Under the pieces are notes generated by a model. It made no database searches. It saw only the letters and a program-made list of their open reading frames with translations, and was not told the origin of the DNA. Below, one piece after another: positions 23,994 through 54,409 of a DNA stretch of 64,000 nt. This DNA comes from Chaenocephalus aceratus (Eukaryota > Chordata > Actinopteri > Perciformes > Channichthyidae). The stretch lies in assembly GCA_023974075.1 (NCBI GenBank), contig CM043790.1, forward strand, positions 14,743,804-14,807,803, given 5' to 3'. How positions within the stretch are numbered: position 1 is the stretch's first letter; each line of letters starts with the position of its first letter. A program made the translations under genes and the position numbers.

Positions 23994-24435
23994 AGCTCAG
24001 TTATGCTACATTAAAATAGCGACCCGCCATTACAACACACGCGCACACAGCAACCACGAGGCAGTCTCCTACGCAGCATTGAAGACAATAAATAACGTCC
24101 AAAACACCACTTCAAACACTAGGACATCGTGACACAACACTACCGTGGATTCTTATAACACTTGTGACAATATGTACACAAAACTGACCTGCAAAACAGG
24201 AGAAATGAATGAACAACCAAATTCGTAGCTGCTCGTTTGGCGGGTCTTGCCAGAATGGCAAGCCAACGGCAGCTCCGTCTCCACATCAGTCCGTTTACGG
24301 CAGGCGCAAATCACAACAAACCCGTTTACGGCAGTGTTACCCCTGCCATCTACTGCCCCCTGCTGTCCATTGTTAAACAGGTTTCTAAAATGATATTAAA
24401 TATAAACAGTGTGATCACACACTGTGTGGGTCACA
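23922..24435 (-). repeat. Right (5') LTR of the Gypsy element
   Basis: About 514 bp nearly identical to the left LTR without the hAT insertion. It ends GGTCACA at 24435. It appears shortened on its internal side relative to the left LTR, so no primer binding site can be placed. Confidence 0.8.
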
Positions 24436-24439
24436 TATA

Positions 24440-27400
24440 CAGTAATAGTATTGACAATCTAAAAAAACTGAGCAACTCAACAGTCAACTTTATATTTCTT
24501 ATTGTCCAAAGCATTTATTATTTTCATTTTTTCCCCTCTCATATTCAGTGTGGACGGATTGAGACAGCCTGGCGTCCAGAGAGCTGCAGAGACTTCAGGG
24601 AGAAACCTCCATGTGATGGACGTCCTGTCTGTTGGTTTGGAGAGGACTGAGGGTCTTTCCTCAGCGAGGAGGACCAGGCCTGATGGAGGAGCCAATGCTG
24701 GGCATAGCTGATACCAACTGCACAGGCCTAGTCTGTCACGTTATTTGACTAAATGTGTTTACTTATACATTTAATAGGTTTACACCTTCTGTCCATATGT
24801 GCTTTTTATTTAAAACATTTGATTAACTTTTGGTTCACATTTCAATAAATTGTATTTGTATTTGCATTCCTTTTGTCCATTATTCTTACTGCAAATGTTA
24901 GATTACACATTCACATCTGACTGAAGATTGGCCCCATTTATTTGTGACGTTGCAAACTCTGCGGTACAAGGCACAAGCGATGTGAAGCTCATAAAGTGAG
25001 GCAAATAGAAATAATCAGCTGATGGAGTGTAGATGTGGAAATAGCTGCATTCGATCAGCTGACTGTGTTTTCACAATAAAAGTAGTTTCTTAGTGAATGT
25101 CCTGTACTGGTCTTAAAATCTCATAGCATCAGCTTTTAATGTTCCTCTTGAATGTTCTTCTTGACCCTCAGAGAAGGAGAAAATGTCGTGTCTTTCAGGC
25201 ATGTCCTTTCCTAACAAAAATGACAGGAAACATAAAACATTATTGCAGAACAAGTGTGTTATTTATGAAAGTGGTGTGTTTGTGTGTTTAGGGGCTGTAG
25301 ATACAATTATTTTGTAATTGTAATGATTTTTTTTTTATTTCAACAGTGAGCTACAAAGACGATCAGATTATGAATGAACAGTATGAAGCTCGTCAACATT
25401 GAAATTTATGTTATTATCTAAATAATATTTAACTGTTACAAAACGTAGTGCAACTGTAGAAGCTTGCTCTGTTGTCTCACTGAAAGAATAACTTTTACCA
25501 CGTTTTTTACAGACAATATTGAGAGATAAATAGTAGCAGTTCTCACTATGTGTTAAATATCTTTGCCTTCAATACATTAAATTAGAAAGCTGACAAAACC
25601 ATATTTCTTTAGCCTTTATTTATACAGGTGTAGATCTCATTGAGACACAAGGTCTCATTTTCACACAATCATATTGCTTGTTAACATCTAAATGTAACTT
25701 TTTGCATGGAAAAACCCCTCAATTTAACTGATGTGTAGGTGATCTAGTATTTAGTATTGTTTAATGGAATGTGTGTATTCAAGTCAATACTTCATTTATT
25801 TAAACAAATATCTTTCTTGATTCTTTGTACAGTATGAAAAATAGAGTCTTTGTACCTGTGCTGAAGTTCACTGCTGTGAGGAGTTCTGTCTCTCACTCTC
25901 TCTGGTCCAGCCTGTCTGCATCACCTGGACACCTTAAACAAACAGATATATATGTAAAGTACCATGTGTACAAACAATATAACTGATTCTCTTCTGTTGA
26001 ACATGTTGGATTGTGTATTGTCCGAGTCAGGGTCCTTTTTATTTTACTGTAACTTTGGAAGTTGTGTTACCAATGCTTACTGTTTATTTGATACCAATTT
26101 GGTAATGCAATTAATAAAAACAACAAGGTTTGGGTGCGTTCTTCAGATGACTGTGATGTTAACGTGTAAGCTCGATAATGAACTCCAGCTCAACCAACCA
26201 TATTGTAATATCTAACCTAATCATCTTGAAATATGACATTATTATTTGTAATATACACACATCTTATTGTGAGGTTGATTTCACATACACTACTTCGACA
26301 TGAGCTTGTCTACATACTTGAGCATAGCCAATTTAAATTAACCTTAGCGATGCATACAGTTCCTACCTACATAATAAAATATCTCTCTAAGTTACAAGGA
26401 TGTAACCTTATTTTATCAACCTCAAACAGAAGCCGTTTGTTCTACAGTATTATCCCACTTAATGCTTAACACTTGTCTATTTCGTTTGAACCTTTATATA
26501 TACAGTCTATGGTTTGCAGACTACGATTAGCATCGTTAGCACCGATGTAGCTACCACTCACTTACACGCTAACCCAAGCCTTAACATTAATTACGTAGCT
26601 GATTCAAATCATTAACACACAAATAAAGCACTCAAATTTCACTTACCGCAAAAACCGCATTCATGCACCGTCTGTTTCAACCGCAGAGCGAGTCACAATA
26701 GTCCGATATATATAAGCATAAAGAACAAACAAACACGGCCGGCTTCAAGTTGTGTTCCCTGGATGAGCTGAGCAGGCAGAGTCCCTGTAGCTAGCTTCAT
26801 GGAGTAGCTAGCAGAGAGACAAGAAGCTAGCAGCAGCAGTCACTTGACAGAGCTGTCACTCAATGTGACCACGCCCTAATATATGCATAACTTTAAGGCT
26901 TAATATGAATTAAACAGATGAGTTGAGAAAAAAATGCACCCCCCACACAGTAGTCATGAAGGGGGAATCTAACTATACAGAGAATATGGTTTTTGAACCA
27001 CGATGTAAACATGTTTATTTCTGCTGTAAAGTTGGGCATTTTAACATGGGGGTCTATGGAAATTGCTCCCTTCTGCAGACTGCTCCTACTGGCCACTAGA
27101 TGAACTGCAGTGTGTGGCACTTCCGTATTGGCGTCCCGGCTCTTCCCCAGAGTTTGCCGCTTGTTCATAATGCGCCTTTTCCTCGTTTTCCCAGCATTCA
27201 CTGGATTATCCGTAAATCATACAAACAAAACCAAAACGTTGATTTATCTGTTTTCCCGTTTTGGTTTAAAAACTGAATAATGTCGGTTTTTTGGTTTTCA
27301 GTTTTTTCCGAAAAACCAAAAAACGACACCGGTTATTTTTTAAACGTTGTTAATGTTTTGGATGCATATTGTTATAGTATTTGTTCAGGCTGTTACATAC

Positions 27401-29010
27401 AATTAGCCTCTGTTGCTACCTGCTGGTGGTGAGCAAATTAAAATCAGTTTAAAATTGACAACCGGTCCGCGATTTTTTTTTATGGATCTGCCGGTCCTTG
27501 GCACAATAAAGGTTGGGAACCCCTGGTTTAGATGAGAAAAGGCAACGAAATGCCAGGTTACTAGTATGTATCATGTAAACAGGGAACATGAATAACCCGA
27601 ACTCTCTGTGCTCATGTAAACACCATATCCCCAATATATATATATATATATATCAAAACAAAAAGCTAACATCTAATTTCAATTATACATTTCAAACACT
27701 ATATTTTTCCACATATTTCAGTTATATTTATTTGGCTTTATGCATTCATGTTGAGAATGTTCCATTCAAAAACGTTATTATTAAAAAGGCGTTTACACCA
27801 TAAAAGATGGCTATTGAGAATGTTAGTCTTATATCAAATAGTGAATTATACTGCAGCAGAATGTTGCACGTCTGCACAGTGTTATATTTTCACAGCTCAG
27901 TGTCAGTAAATATTGTGCGGTTAGTATTGGACTACAAGATAGATGCAAGCCTGTACAGGTAGAGTTATTTAAAGCATAAATGAGTCGGTTGGATTCTGGA
28001 GGTCTGGTTACAGTAATTGTGCATGGTTGGCGTGGCCTGTGCCTGGTGGTGGCACATTGGGATGTGATATATTTTCATGGGGCCCAAAATCCCTGGCGGC
28101 GCCCCTGGTTGTGTGAGTGTATGGCCAGAGGGCAGGACCTATAAACACATTTCCTACCCAATAGCATTGTGAGGCTGAACAAAAGGACCTTTTGACTATG
28201 TAAATGTAGTCTTTTAAAAAAACAAAACATTTACTGACTTTTTTAGGATAGCTTAAAGAAATGTTGTAAAATTACAACCTTAGCCTTACAGGGTTAAGGG
28301 CTATTGTTTATTGTTATTTACTTTAAGATGTTTATTCTTAACCAATAATTTAATTAAAAACTCTTTAAATTATGTGTGTGTGTCTTTGTATTCCTGATGA
28401 TACACTGAGAGAATGAGCTCATAGTGCTGCTGATCACCATAAGCTAAACAGTCTGTATATATTGCATTACATTTGTATAATGTAAGCTTCGTTGTTACTT
28501 TGCCTGTGGGAATAAGAAAAAAAAATAGTTAGATATACTGAATATTATTTGATCTGTTCCACCACTTAATCCCAATAATGTAGATGTGTGTTGTAGGTGC
28601 CTTAAATAACCCCTTGTTTTCTAGTGAGATGTATTTTTATGTTCATATAATAGTGATTTCAATGCCACCCCAAACATATTACTGGTTCCATCCTAGCCAC
28701 CCCACTGAAAATGTCCTGGCTCAGCCACTGAATACAGGAAATCAAAAAAATAAATGTAAATGTCCCCCCCACATTCAGGATGCTTCCTACGCCCATATGT
28801 TTATGGATACAAACGGTGCAAAAGTTCAGGTTATTGAAAGGTGCTTTAATGACCTTGATGTCATTTTCCAATTAGGGGAATTATGTTACACACGCTTAAC
28901 TGATATCCTTTACGTGCAGTTGCTAGGATACACTGGAAAGCTTACTTAATTCTCAATTCATAATGTCATACACGTTTACTTTAAAGCTAAGTCACCTTAT
29001 CAGTGTTATT
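24440..29010. other. Intergenic stretch between the Gypsy element and bcl2l13
   Basis: No gene is recognised. Two minus-strand blocks look exon-like: 25857-25931 (acceptor GTTTAAG, donor GTACAAAG) and a block ending at about 26646 (donor GCG|GTAAGTG). Their product is unknown. 24540-24720 has exon-like composition but stops in all frames. 26880-27200, 27465-27530 and 28030-28110 look like ends of dispersed repeats ('ggaacccctggttt', 'ggcggcgcccctgg'). (AT)n occurs at 27632-27653. Confidence 0.45.
26880..27210 (-). repeat. Probable dispersed teleost repeat
   Basis: Minus-strand text with 'cagttcatctagtggcca', 'gtaggagcagtctgcagaag' and a tail 'agtgacagctctgtcaagtgactgctgctgct' matches a pattern I associate with a common fish repeat. 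No terminal repeats could be verified here. Confidence 0.35.
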
Positions 29011-29019
29011 TTTTCAGAA

Positions 29020-30363
29020 ATGGTAGGACCGTTCGCCACTAATGAGAGTGTTATTTTGAAAGGTATGACAGGAAGATTGGTGCTGTACTTTCGCCAGCTT
29101 GTATCTCTCTCCAAAGCACACCGTGTGCTCGTGCTGCTGCCAGTGGTGCTGTGCCTCTTCAGCTGCTGCTGCTGGGGACTGTGTCGCATATATTCCTTCA
29201 ACTTGTCGTTTGTCAGCACCTGTTTGCCTTTGGCCAAGGACGGTAAGAAATGGACTCCAGTTTGGTTGCATTGAAGTTACATTTAAGTTTTTTGCGTCAC
29301 CAAAATAGCGGATAAAGCGTGTCACGTCAAGCTAGCTATAGCTTGCGTATGTGCCGATGTGTTTCGGGGAAAGGAACGAAAACCCGCCTTTTTTTAAGTG
29401 TAACTCTTATGGAATTTGTCCGGTAACGTTAGACAGTTCATTATTTAACGAGCAATGGCTGGTTCATGAAGTGAGCAAATATCTTGGCTATTCTTTTGGG
29501 TCCATGCTGTCACTTTGAAAACATGAAGGACACACTTAAAGTATTTAGTTGTGTTATAATAATTCAACAAGTTATAATATTTGTATTTGCACATACATTG
29601 GTATAACTCCTCATTAGCCAGCAAGAAGTTTTATTTTGACAGTTGAATCCGGAAGTTGTAGTTTTTTTATTTGTCAAACTTGACAATTTGGTCCGCATGG
29701 TGTAACCTCCCCTCTGGAGGACAATGTGAGCGTTTAAACCATGTTTAAACTCAACCTTTCTTTGGTCGGTAAGGTTTTAAAAGGTGGTTTAATATCCAGA
29801 AAACCACAGTAAACGTAACAGTAGACCCATTTACATTGACTAGAAACATTTGTTCAGTAAAGGCTTTTGTTGAAGGTCTTTTCACGCCCCACTGTTCACC
29901 ACGTGTGTTATGTAAGTGGACTGTGTCATGATGTACAGTAACGTTATATAGCCTGCATGTGTGATATAGGCATGTCTTAGTTCAATTTTCCTCTGTTATT
30001 ATCAGTTATCAATTATGCAGGCAGCAAAAACGACATGACCAATTGAAGCTTTATCACCCCTTTGCCAGATGGGCAAGTGATGTCCACCTGGCACAAAGGG
30101 CATAGGATAATGTGCTATCATGCTATGATACACTTAGTAGGACATTTATAATCAGTCATCTACCTAACAGCTGTTTTACAATCCAACAACAGATGTCATC
30201 AGGACGTTTTTTCTACACTGATCATGTTTTTTTAATGGGTGTCAGATTTCAATGTGCAGCCTCAATCATGATTGTCTAAATAATAAGTAAATGATCCTCC
30301 TCCTTGCTCATTTTTCCCTCAGGTGAGACGTCCAGCTTTGACTGTAACAACGTATGTGCCTGA
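29020..30363 (+). CDS. Spliced upstream ORF in the bcl2l13 leader, small membrane-type peptide (speculative)
   Basis: An ORF starting at 29020 (MVGPF..., alternative ATG 29065) runs to a good donor (gacg|gtaaga, exon end 29242). It continues in phase into the exon starting at 30323, stopping with TGA 30361-30363, 22 nt before the bcl2l13 ATG. It predicts 87 aa (72 from the inner ATG) with one strongly hydrophobic stretch, [18 protein letters not shown]. It could be a regulatory uORF, a small protein, or chance. The transcription start is unknown. Confidence 0.3.
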
Positions 30364-30385
30364 GAGTCTGACCCACGTCTGTTCA

Positions 30386-48792
<18,407 letters not shown>

Positions 48793-50415
48793 CACATCTC
48801 AGGGGAGGAGAATGAAATTACAAGATAAGGGAGAAAAAAATGTATTGGTACACACATGGTGGGACTCTTCTTGCCAAGTGTGTTGCGTTTTTTTTAAGGT
48901 TTAAGATCTGTGAAAATGACCCCCAGCAACAAAAGAAAACATCTCATCTGCAACCGTACTACTGGGAGTCCTGCTCCACAAACACAGCAGGATGCACTCC
49001 ACTGTTCACCTATTTCTTTTTTCTCTCTTTATTCCTTTTTGGTTATCTTCCAACTGTGTGTTGAAATTCTCCAGCCTTTTATAGCCACACATTGGAAAGT
49101 TTGTGAGGTTTTCCGGCTTTCTCCCTCTCTATGCAACAAAACAGCACTTACAAATATCTCCCCCCATTGTCTGTGATTCTGATTCTTTCTCTCATTCACA
49201 CATAACAAATGCATGACCTATGGAGGAAACCAGTTATTTGATTTTACGTGTCGGTTTCACACACACAACAGGCGCATTAGGTTACAACTATTGTTCCTAT
49301 TTATATTCTGCATAACGTATGTGTATGATTTCACAGCAGGTTTTAATTTCTGTGTATTCAAACATTAAAAAAATTTGCCCAAGAATTGATGAACGTATGG
49401 AACTGATACATCCAGTCTGTTCTGCCGTCATTCTTTTGCCATCATTGGTATGCACATTTTAATATACTGTGAAGATCCAAAACAAACTTGAAAACAGCAA
49501 GTAATCTTAGTTCTTATTGTATTTCTAAAGTAAGGGGTCATCTAGTACTTTCTAAAGATACCCCAGTCCTCGTGTGAACTGCACCTCATTCTGTTAGCAT
49601 TCACTAAAAAAGAAAATGTCAGCCACTGTAGTACATAGATCCCGTCATTTAAATCGATTTCATGATTGAATTTGCTGAATGGGCTACCACACTTCCTTAG
49701 ACAAAAAAACACTTTTTCTCTGCAGTTTTTTTTCCATCTTTACTTTCTCCGAGCCCTTTTAGTCCTCAGTGTTCTTTACTATTACTGCTCATGATGTAAC
49801 TCTCTTATGCCACAACTTTTATTCACAATTGCCCCTGTTGGGAATGTACCATTCCCACACTCTCCCCGTGTAGAAAATGAGGTATTAAAACAAAAAGGGG
49901 GTCCTTCAACAACACTAACCAGCATTGTGGTTTTATATTTACATAAAGAACGCTGTGATAAAGATTTGTTTTGGAAGTCAAATTCAACCTCTTGGGTTAC
50001 AAGATGTTTTTGCCATATCAACCAGCTAAGGAGAGTTTTTAAACTAAATGTGAACTGTTAGAGGGGAATGTCCCCGGACCCCCCCATAGTCTGTGTAGAG
50101 GAAATGCGTTATCTTGCACTTTGAGAACTTGTGTCATTGAGTTGTGCAGTATCACATGATTTTGGGGATATTATGGTAAGTTGTATCACTGAGCTTATAA
50201 AAGGCTGCAAAAACATGGTGCACAACAGATACCATCTTCTATGAAAGGATGTATCCCTGTAAGTCAGTGGTAACCTTAGTAATACTGATTGACTCAAACA
50301 ATGCCTGCTTCAAAGGGAAACTGTTAAAGTGCAGAGCAGGATGGATGTCCAGCACTTTGTACCTTCAGTTTCCTACAATACACGGATATGAAAATAAAAC
50401 AAAACATTTGAAAAC
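48793..50415 (+). other. bcl2l13 3' UTR with poly(A) signal at 50393-50398
   Basis: After the stop the sequence is non-coding. A consensus AATAAA sits at 50393-50398, just before the convergent bid end. An earlier non-canonical attaaa near 49366 is an alternative. Confidence 0.55.
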
Positions 50416-50481
50416 CTCTATGTTGTTTGGATTGAATGCTCATCTGTGTAGATTAAACGTTTCCATTGCCATATCAATACA

Positions 50482-50491
50482 TTTATTTATT
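50482..50491 (-). terminator. Likely bid poly(A) signals (overlapping AATAAA on minus)
   Basis: 'tttatttatt' on the plus strand gives two overlapping AATAAA on the minus strand, about 330 bp past the bid stop and about 84 bp from the opposed bcl2l13 signal. Confidence 0.55.
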
Positions 50492-50821
50492 TGATCATAA
50501 AATACAATCTTACAGAATTTTAGATTTAAATTAAACTCATAACGGGAATGTAAACATTTAATGAAATCACACTAAATAACAGCCATACATGTATATGCCA
50601 AAAGCAAAATAATCAAATACAACAATGATGTATTTCAAGTATAAAAATAGACATGTTGGCAAGCTTAAATTGGAAACAAAGACTTAAAGCACAAAGTTAA
50701 GAAATTAAAGTGTCTTCATTTCCCGTTTTCAAATATGAGCATAAACCCAAACAGTTCAGTGTCACTTCCCTTTCCTCTGTACGGTCGACTCAGCATCTTT
50801 CACAGTCGACTGGTTTCAGGT

Positions 50822-53800
50822 TCAGCTGTCCTCCGTGTGTCTCTCAGTCATTTCCTCGGTAGCCCTGGCGGGGTTGAGGAACTGCAGCGCGGTGACAAAC
50901 AGACTTCTCAGCAGCTGAGGGGCCAGCGCACACACCCCCTTCACCAGGGTGAGCGTGAGGGCCAGCATGACTCTCTCCCGTGAGAGATGATGCAGACCCA
51001 CGCTCTGCATCACACTCTGCACTTCCCGGCTCAGGTGCTCCGTCCACTGCTGGGAAACAGGAACAATAGGATCGACACCGTTAGGTCATTTAACGAGCAA
51101 CAACAAACACACTTCTATGCACCTTATTATTACTAGTGTGTTTATATCTCAGTATTTAATCTTTTGAGGTTTTTTATTTTGCACGTGGCAAACATCTTGA
51201 TGTAAACAGCAAAATGGTGTTCAATCAATGTAAGCAGAAATCAATACACACTTATTTTATTTTGCAGCGTTAGTTAAAGGTAAGTTTGAAAAACCGGCTC
51301 GAGATACACTTTTTGTTATAATCCATGGAAAGCTCTTAACATCCCGATAGCAATGAATATCTTAAGTGCTTTGACAAAAAAAATCCATAAAATATGTCTG
51401 TGGAAGCCGTAGTACTGTAAAAAGCACGACCAATCATTTTAGCCGGCCCGGCTAAAATAACTGGATGGCCTACCTGCCTGTCAGCCTTCCTTCTGCACAA
51501 ACTTATCTTATGCAGGGAAAGTAGATAATACATATGCTCTGCTAGATATGTAGTGAAAATACTACTCACACTTTTTTCCGTAATTGTTTTTGTTGCTAAA
51601 ATGCTTGATCACATATCTTAATCACCTAGTACTAGTATACATTATGCAACTACAAAAAAGATTACATAATAATATAAAATATACAAGTTACATATGTAAC
51701 AGACCATACAATTAAAACCACCTTACTTCCATTCAAATGTTCCTAGTGTAAACTGGACCATTTTAAACAACATATAATCATTATCTTACAAGTAAAAAAA
51801 CACCACATTTTGAGTCAGATTATAAAGGATTATCTTTGACAGACACATCCAGTCCAACATGAACATGTCCTGAGCTCACAGCACTCACTGCAGAGGGGGT
51901 GTTGGACATGTTCCTGCTCAGGTTCTGGGTTGCCTGATTCACAACATTTTGTTGAAGCTGGTCGGCGATTTCCCTCAGCTCTTCTGCTAACTGCTGACAA
52001 TCTGCTGCCTGTGCCCGGCCCACTGCAGGAAAACAAGACGAGATCAACATCAGTACACTTCAGTGACCATGATATGTGTTCCTTCACTTTTGTTGATAAT
52101 AATGGCAGTAACTTTGACTTTGATAAGGTAGGGCAACATCAACATTATATGAGTTAACAATTGTGTTCAAATAAAGTTTTGAGTTCACCTGACACTGTCT
52201 TTACAAGGACATGCTTAATAATACTTTAGAATAATATCAGCCTAAAACAAGCCATGGAGATAAACAGCTGATTTCAAAGATGTACAAGTGCTAGTAACAC
52301 CAATTTTTAAATGTGGCGACAAGAAAGAAGTAGGCAACTATAGACCCATCAGTATTCTACCTGTTGTGTCCAAAGTAGTTGAAAAAGTAGTCGCGGAGCA
52401 GCTGGTGTCACACCTAAGCTACAACAACCTACTCCATCCTATGCAGTTTGGTTTTAGGACCAATTATTCTACTGAGACTGCATGCTGCTATTTAGTGGAA
52501 GGAATCAAGGATAAGTTAGACAAAGGAGGGATAGTTGGAGCAGTGTTCCTTGATCTGCGAAAAGCATTTGACACGGTAAACCATACCAAACTTTTATCAA
52601 AACTCAACAATTTCAACCTGTCAGTTAGCACAATACAATGGGTCAGGTCTTATTTAGCTGGTCGTTCTCAATGTGTCCGTATAAATGATAAACTGTCAGA
52701 AACTAAGCCATGCTCAATCGGAGTGCCACAAGGCTCAATTCTTGGACCGCTGTTGTTCAGCATATATATATGAATGATCTCCCATCTGTTTGTGAGGATG
52801 TGGACATCCAGATGTATGCTGACGACACGGTGGTTTACACTCAAGGGAAAGATGCTGAACAGGTTGCCTCCAAGCTCTCGTCTACGCTGCACAAAGTTGC
52901 TCAATGGTTAAATGACTCGTGTCTTACTTTAAACACTAACAAAACAGTGACAATGTATTTCACGAATAAGAAAAAAACAACCACACATCCACAGCTTCGT
53001 GTGAATGGTAAAATAATTGAAAACGTCAACGTCAAATACTCACAATAAGTGATCTTGGATGCCAATTTGACTTTTGAAAGCCATATTAGAAGCATGACTA
53101 GAAAGCTGAAATATAACATTTTCAAATTTAAACATATTAGGAACTCATTAACCATAGAAGCATCGAAAACCTCTTTGCATGCCATGATACTATCACATGT
53201 TCACTACTGTATAACCTGCTGGTCCCAAGCAACTCAGACTGCTATGAGACCACTTGAGGTTCTTTATAAACAAACCTTAAAAGTTATGGATAGAAAGTCA
53301 TTAAAACACCATCATTGCAATATACTGTCCAAATACAAACTGTTCAGTTTTGATAGTCTTGTTCTACTTTCCCGAGTTCGATTGGTATTCAGAATCATTC
53401 ACAATTCTACAACACCACCGTTGGGGTTTTTTTTTCAGTTTCGCCGTGAGCAGAGTTGCAGAAACTCTAGATCTGCATCAAATGCAGATCGAACCATCCC
53501 TCTGAGGCGCACTGCTTTTGGACGATCAGCATTTTCGTTTACGGCCATCAAGCACTGGAATACTCTTCCAGTTGAACTTAAAACCTGTACTGATTTTAAC
53601 TCGTTTTCCTATGGTGCAAAAAAAATGATATTAAGCAACCAGTCATGCCAACATTAATTACACTGTAATCTGACTTTATTTAATTTGAACTGTATTGTCA
53701 TACTATATCTTAGATATTTTATTGAAGTGTATTAGAAGTGTAATAAGTATTATGTTCGTAACCTGAATTTAAATCAGGCTTTGTAATTATTTGAGTGACC

Positions 53801-54368
53801 GAGATCATATAAGTGTATTTCAAGTGTACTATGTATTAATTTATTGAGCTGTACTTAAATCAGGTTTTAAAATTGTTTGACTGATAGAGATAATGCAATG
53901 TTATTATTTGTTTATTGATTGTTATGAACCTGTTTGAGGACCACAGATGGAAATTAGCTATTAGCTATAATCTGGCATATTGCATCTCTTCTCTTTGCTG
54001 AGATTAATGTTTTTGTATGCATGGTCCTTCTATAAATAAATAAAATATGAGTGACTCCCTATATGAACTTAGTACAGTACATGTTAAAAGGACTGATGTA
54101 GTTACTCACTGGGCCACTGCAGTTCCACTGAAGGCAGAATATCCTGTAGAGCAGCACTGATGGGCAGGTGTCCGTCAGTTTCAAGGTCTCCATCGTCAAG
54201 ATCTTCTTCACAGGGGCGATTAAAGTTGATGTCCCTGGAAAAATTCAACTCCTTGCCGAGGCTGAGAAGCTCCTTACTGAACTCTGGGGTGCTACTGTCC
54301 GCTTGAAGGAAGACCCACATGAGCAGGGCAGCGTTTTGCCCACTGTTCAGGTCCCCCAGCTCATCCAT
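50822..54368 (-). CDS. bid: BH3-interacting domain death agonist BID
   Basis: Cytosolic BH3-only protein that, after caspase-8 cleavage, moves to mitochondria and activates Bax/Bak. Three coding exons in transcript order: 54110-54368, 51889-52022, 50822-51049; 621 nt, 206 aa (human 195), frame intact. The ATG at 54366-54368 was chosen because MDELGDLN...LLMWVFLQADS aligns with the human start; an in-frame TTG lies upstream. Motifs: a caspase-8-type site L62-E-T-D65 followed by G66, and a BH3 helix LAEELREIADQL at about residues 98-109 (L102xxxA106-D107). The C-terminal helices include LSRERVMLALTLTLVKGVCA and LLRSLFVTALQFLN, matching the hydrophobic helix 6-7 hairpin. A LINE lies in intron 1 and a MITE fragment in intron 2. 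It is tail to tail with bcl2l13, as in human. Confidence 0.94.
51278..51507 (+). mobile_element. TTAA MITE family B, truncated copy
   Basis: It starts after TTAA at 51274-51277. It follows 9817-10189 closely (ccggctcgag, gctcttaacatcccgatagcaatgaa, ggaagccgtagtactgtaaaaagcac) but breaks off after 'cacaaacttatctta', losing the right terminus. It lies in bid intron 2. Confidence 0.8.
52265..54046 (+). mobile_element. 5'-truncated LINE (jockey group, CR1/L2/Rex1-like)
   Basis: Begins abruptly inside the reverse transcriptase and ends in an aaataaataaaat tail, the signature of target-primed insertion with 5' truncation. It sits antisense to bid in intron 1. No endonuclease domain remains. Clade assignment within the jockey group is by eye only. 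Confidence 0.88.
52288..53657 (+). pseudogene. LINE reverse transcriptase remnant
   Basis: RT motifs in order: NYRPISILPVVSKVVEK, MQFGFRTNYSTETA, VFLDLRKAFDTVNH, GVPQGSILGPLLF and MYADDTVVY (YADD active site). Conserved C-terminal text follows (LSHVHYC, FRIIHNST). The frame shifts near 52770 and a stop occurs at about 53046. The pieces are 52288-52773, 52710-53048 and 53049-53657. Inactive. Confidence 0.9.
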
Positions 54369-54409
54369 CGATAACCTCTCTAGATTGTGTAATTTAGACA
54401 AGCATGATT

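Larger units (their letters stand above)
16026..24435 (-). mobile_element. Degenerate Ty3/Gypsy LTR retrotransposon
   Basis: The element reads right to left: 5' LTR, gag with zinc knuckle, protease, RT, RNase H, integrase, 3' LTR. RT before integrase marks Ty3/Gypsy. The outer ends read TGTAACACG...GGTCACA (TG...CA), with 'tata' on both outer flanks (16022-16025, 24436-24439) as a possible 4-bp target duplication. Several frameshifts separate the domains, so this copy is defective. No envelope-like gene is seen. It occupies the gap between atp6v1e1 and bcl2l13, with a hAT element nested in its left LTR. Confidence 0.9.

Noticed and set aside
24237..24711. ORFs near the right LTR suggesting a gene start
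   Set aside because: They run from LTR sequence into non-coding DNA with stops in all frames and no recognisable product.
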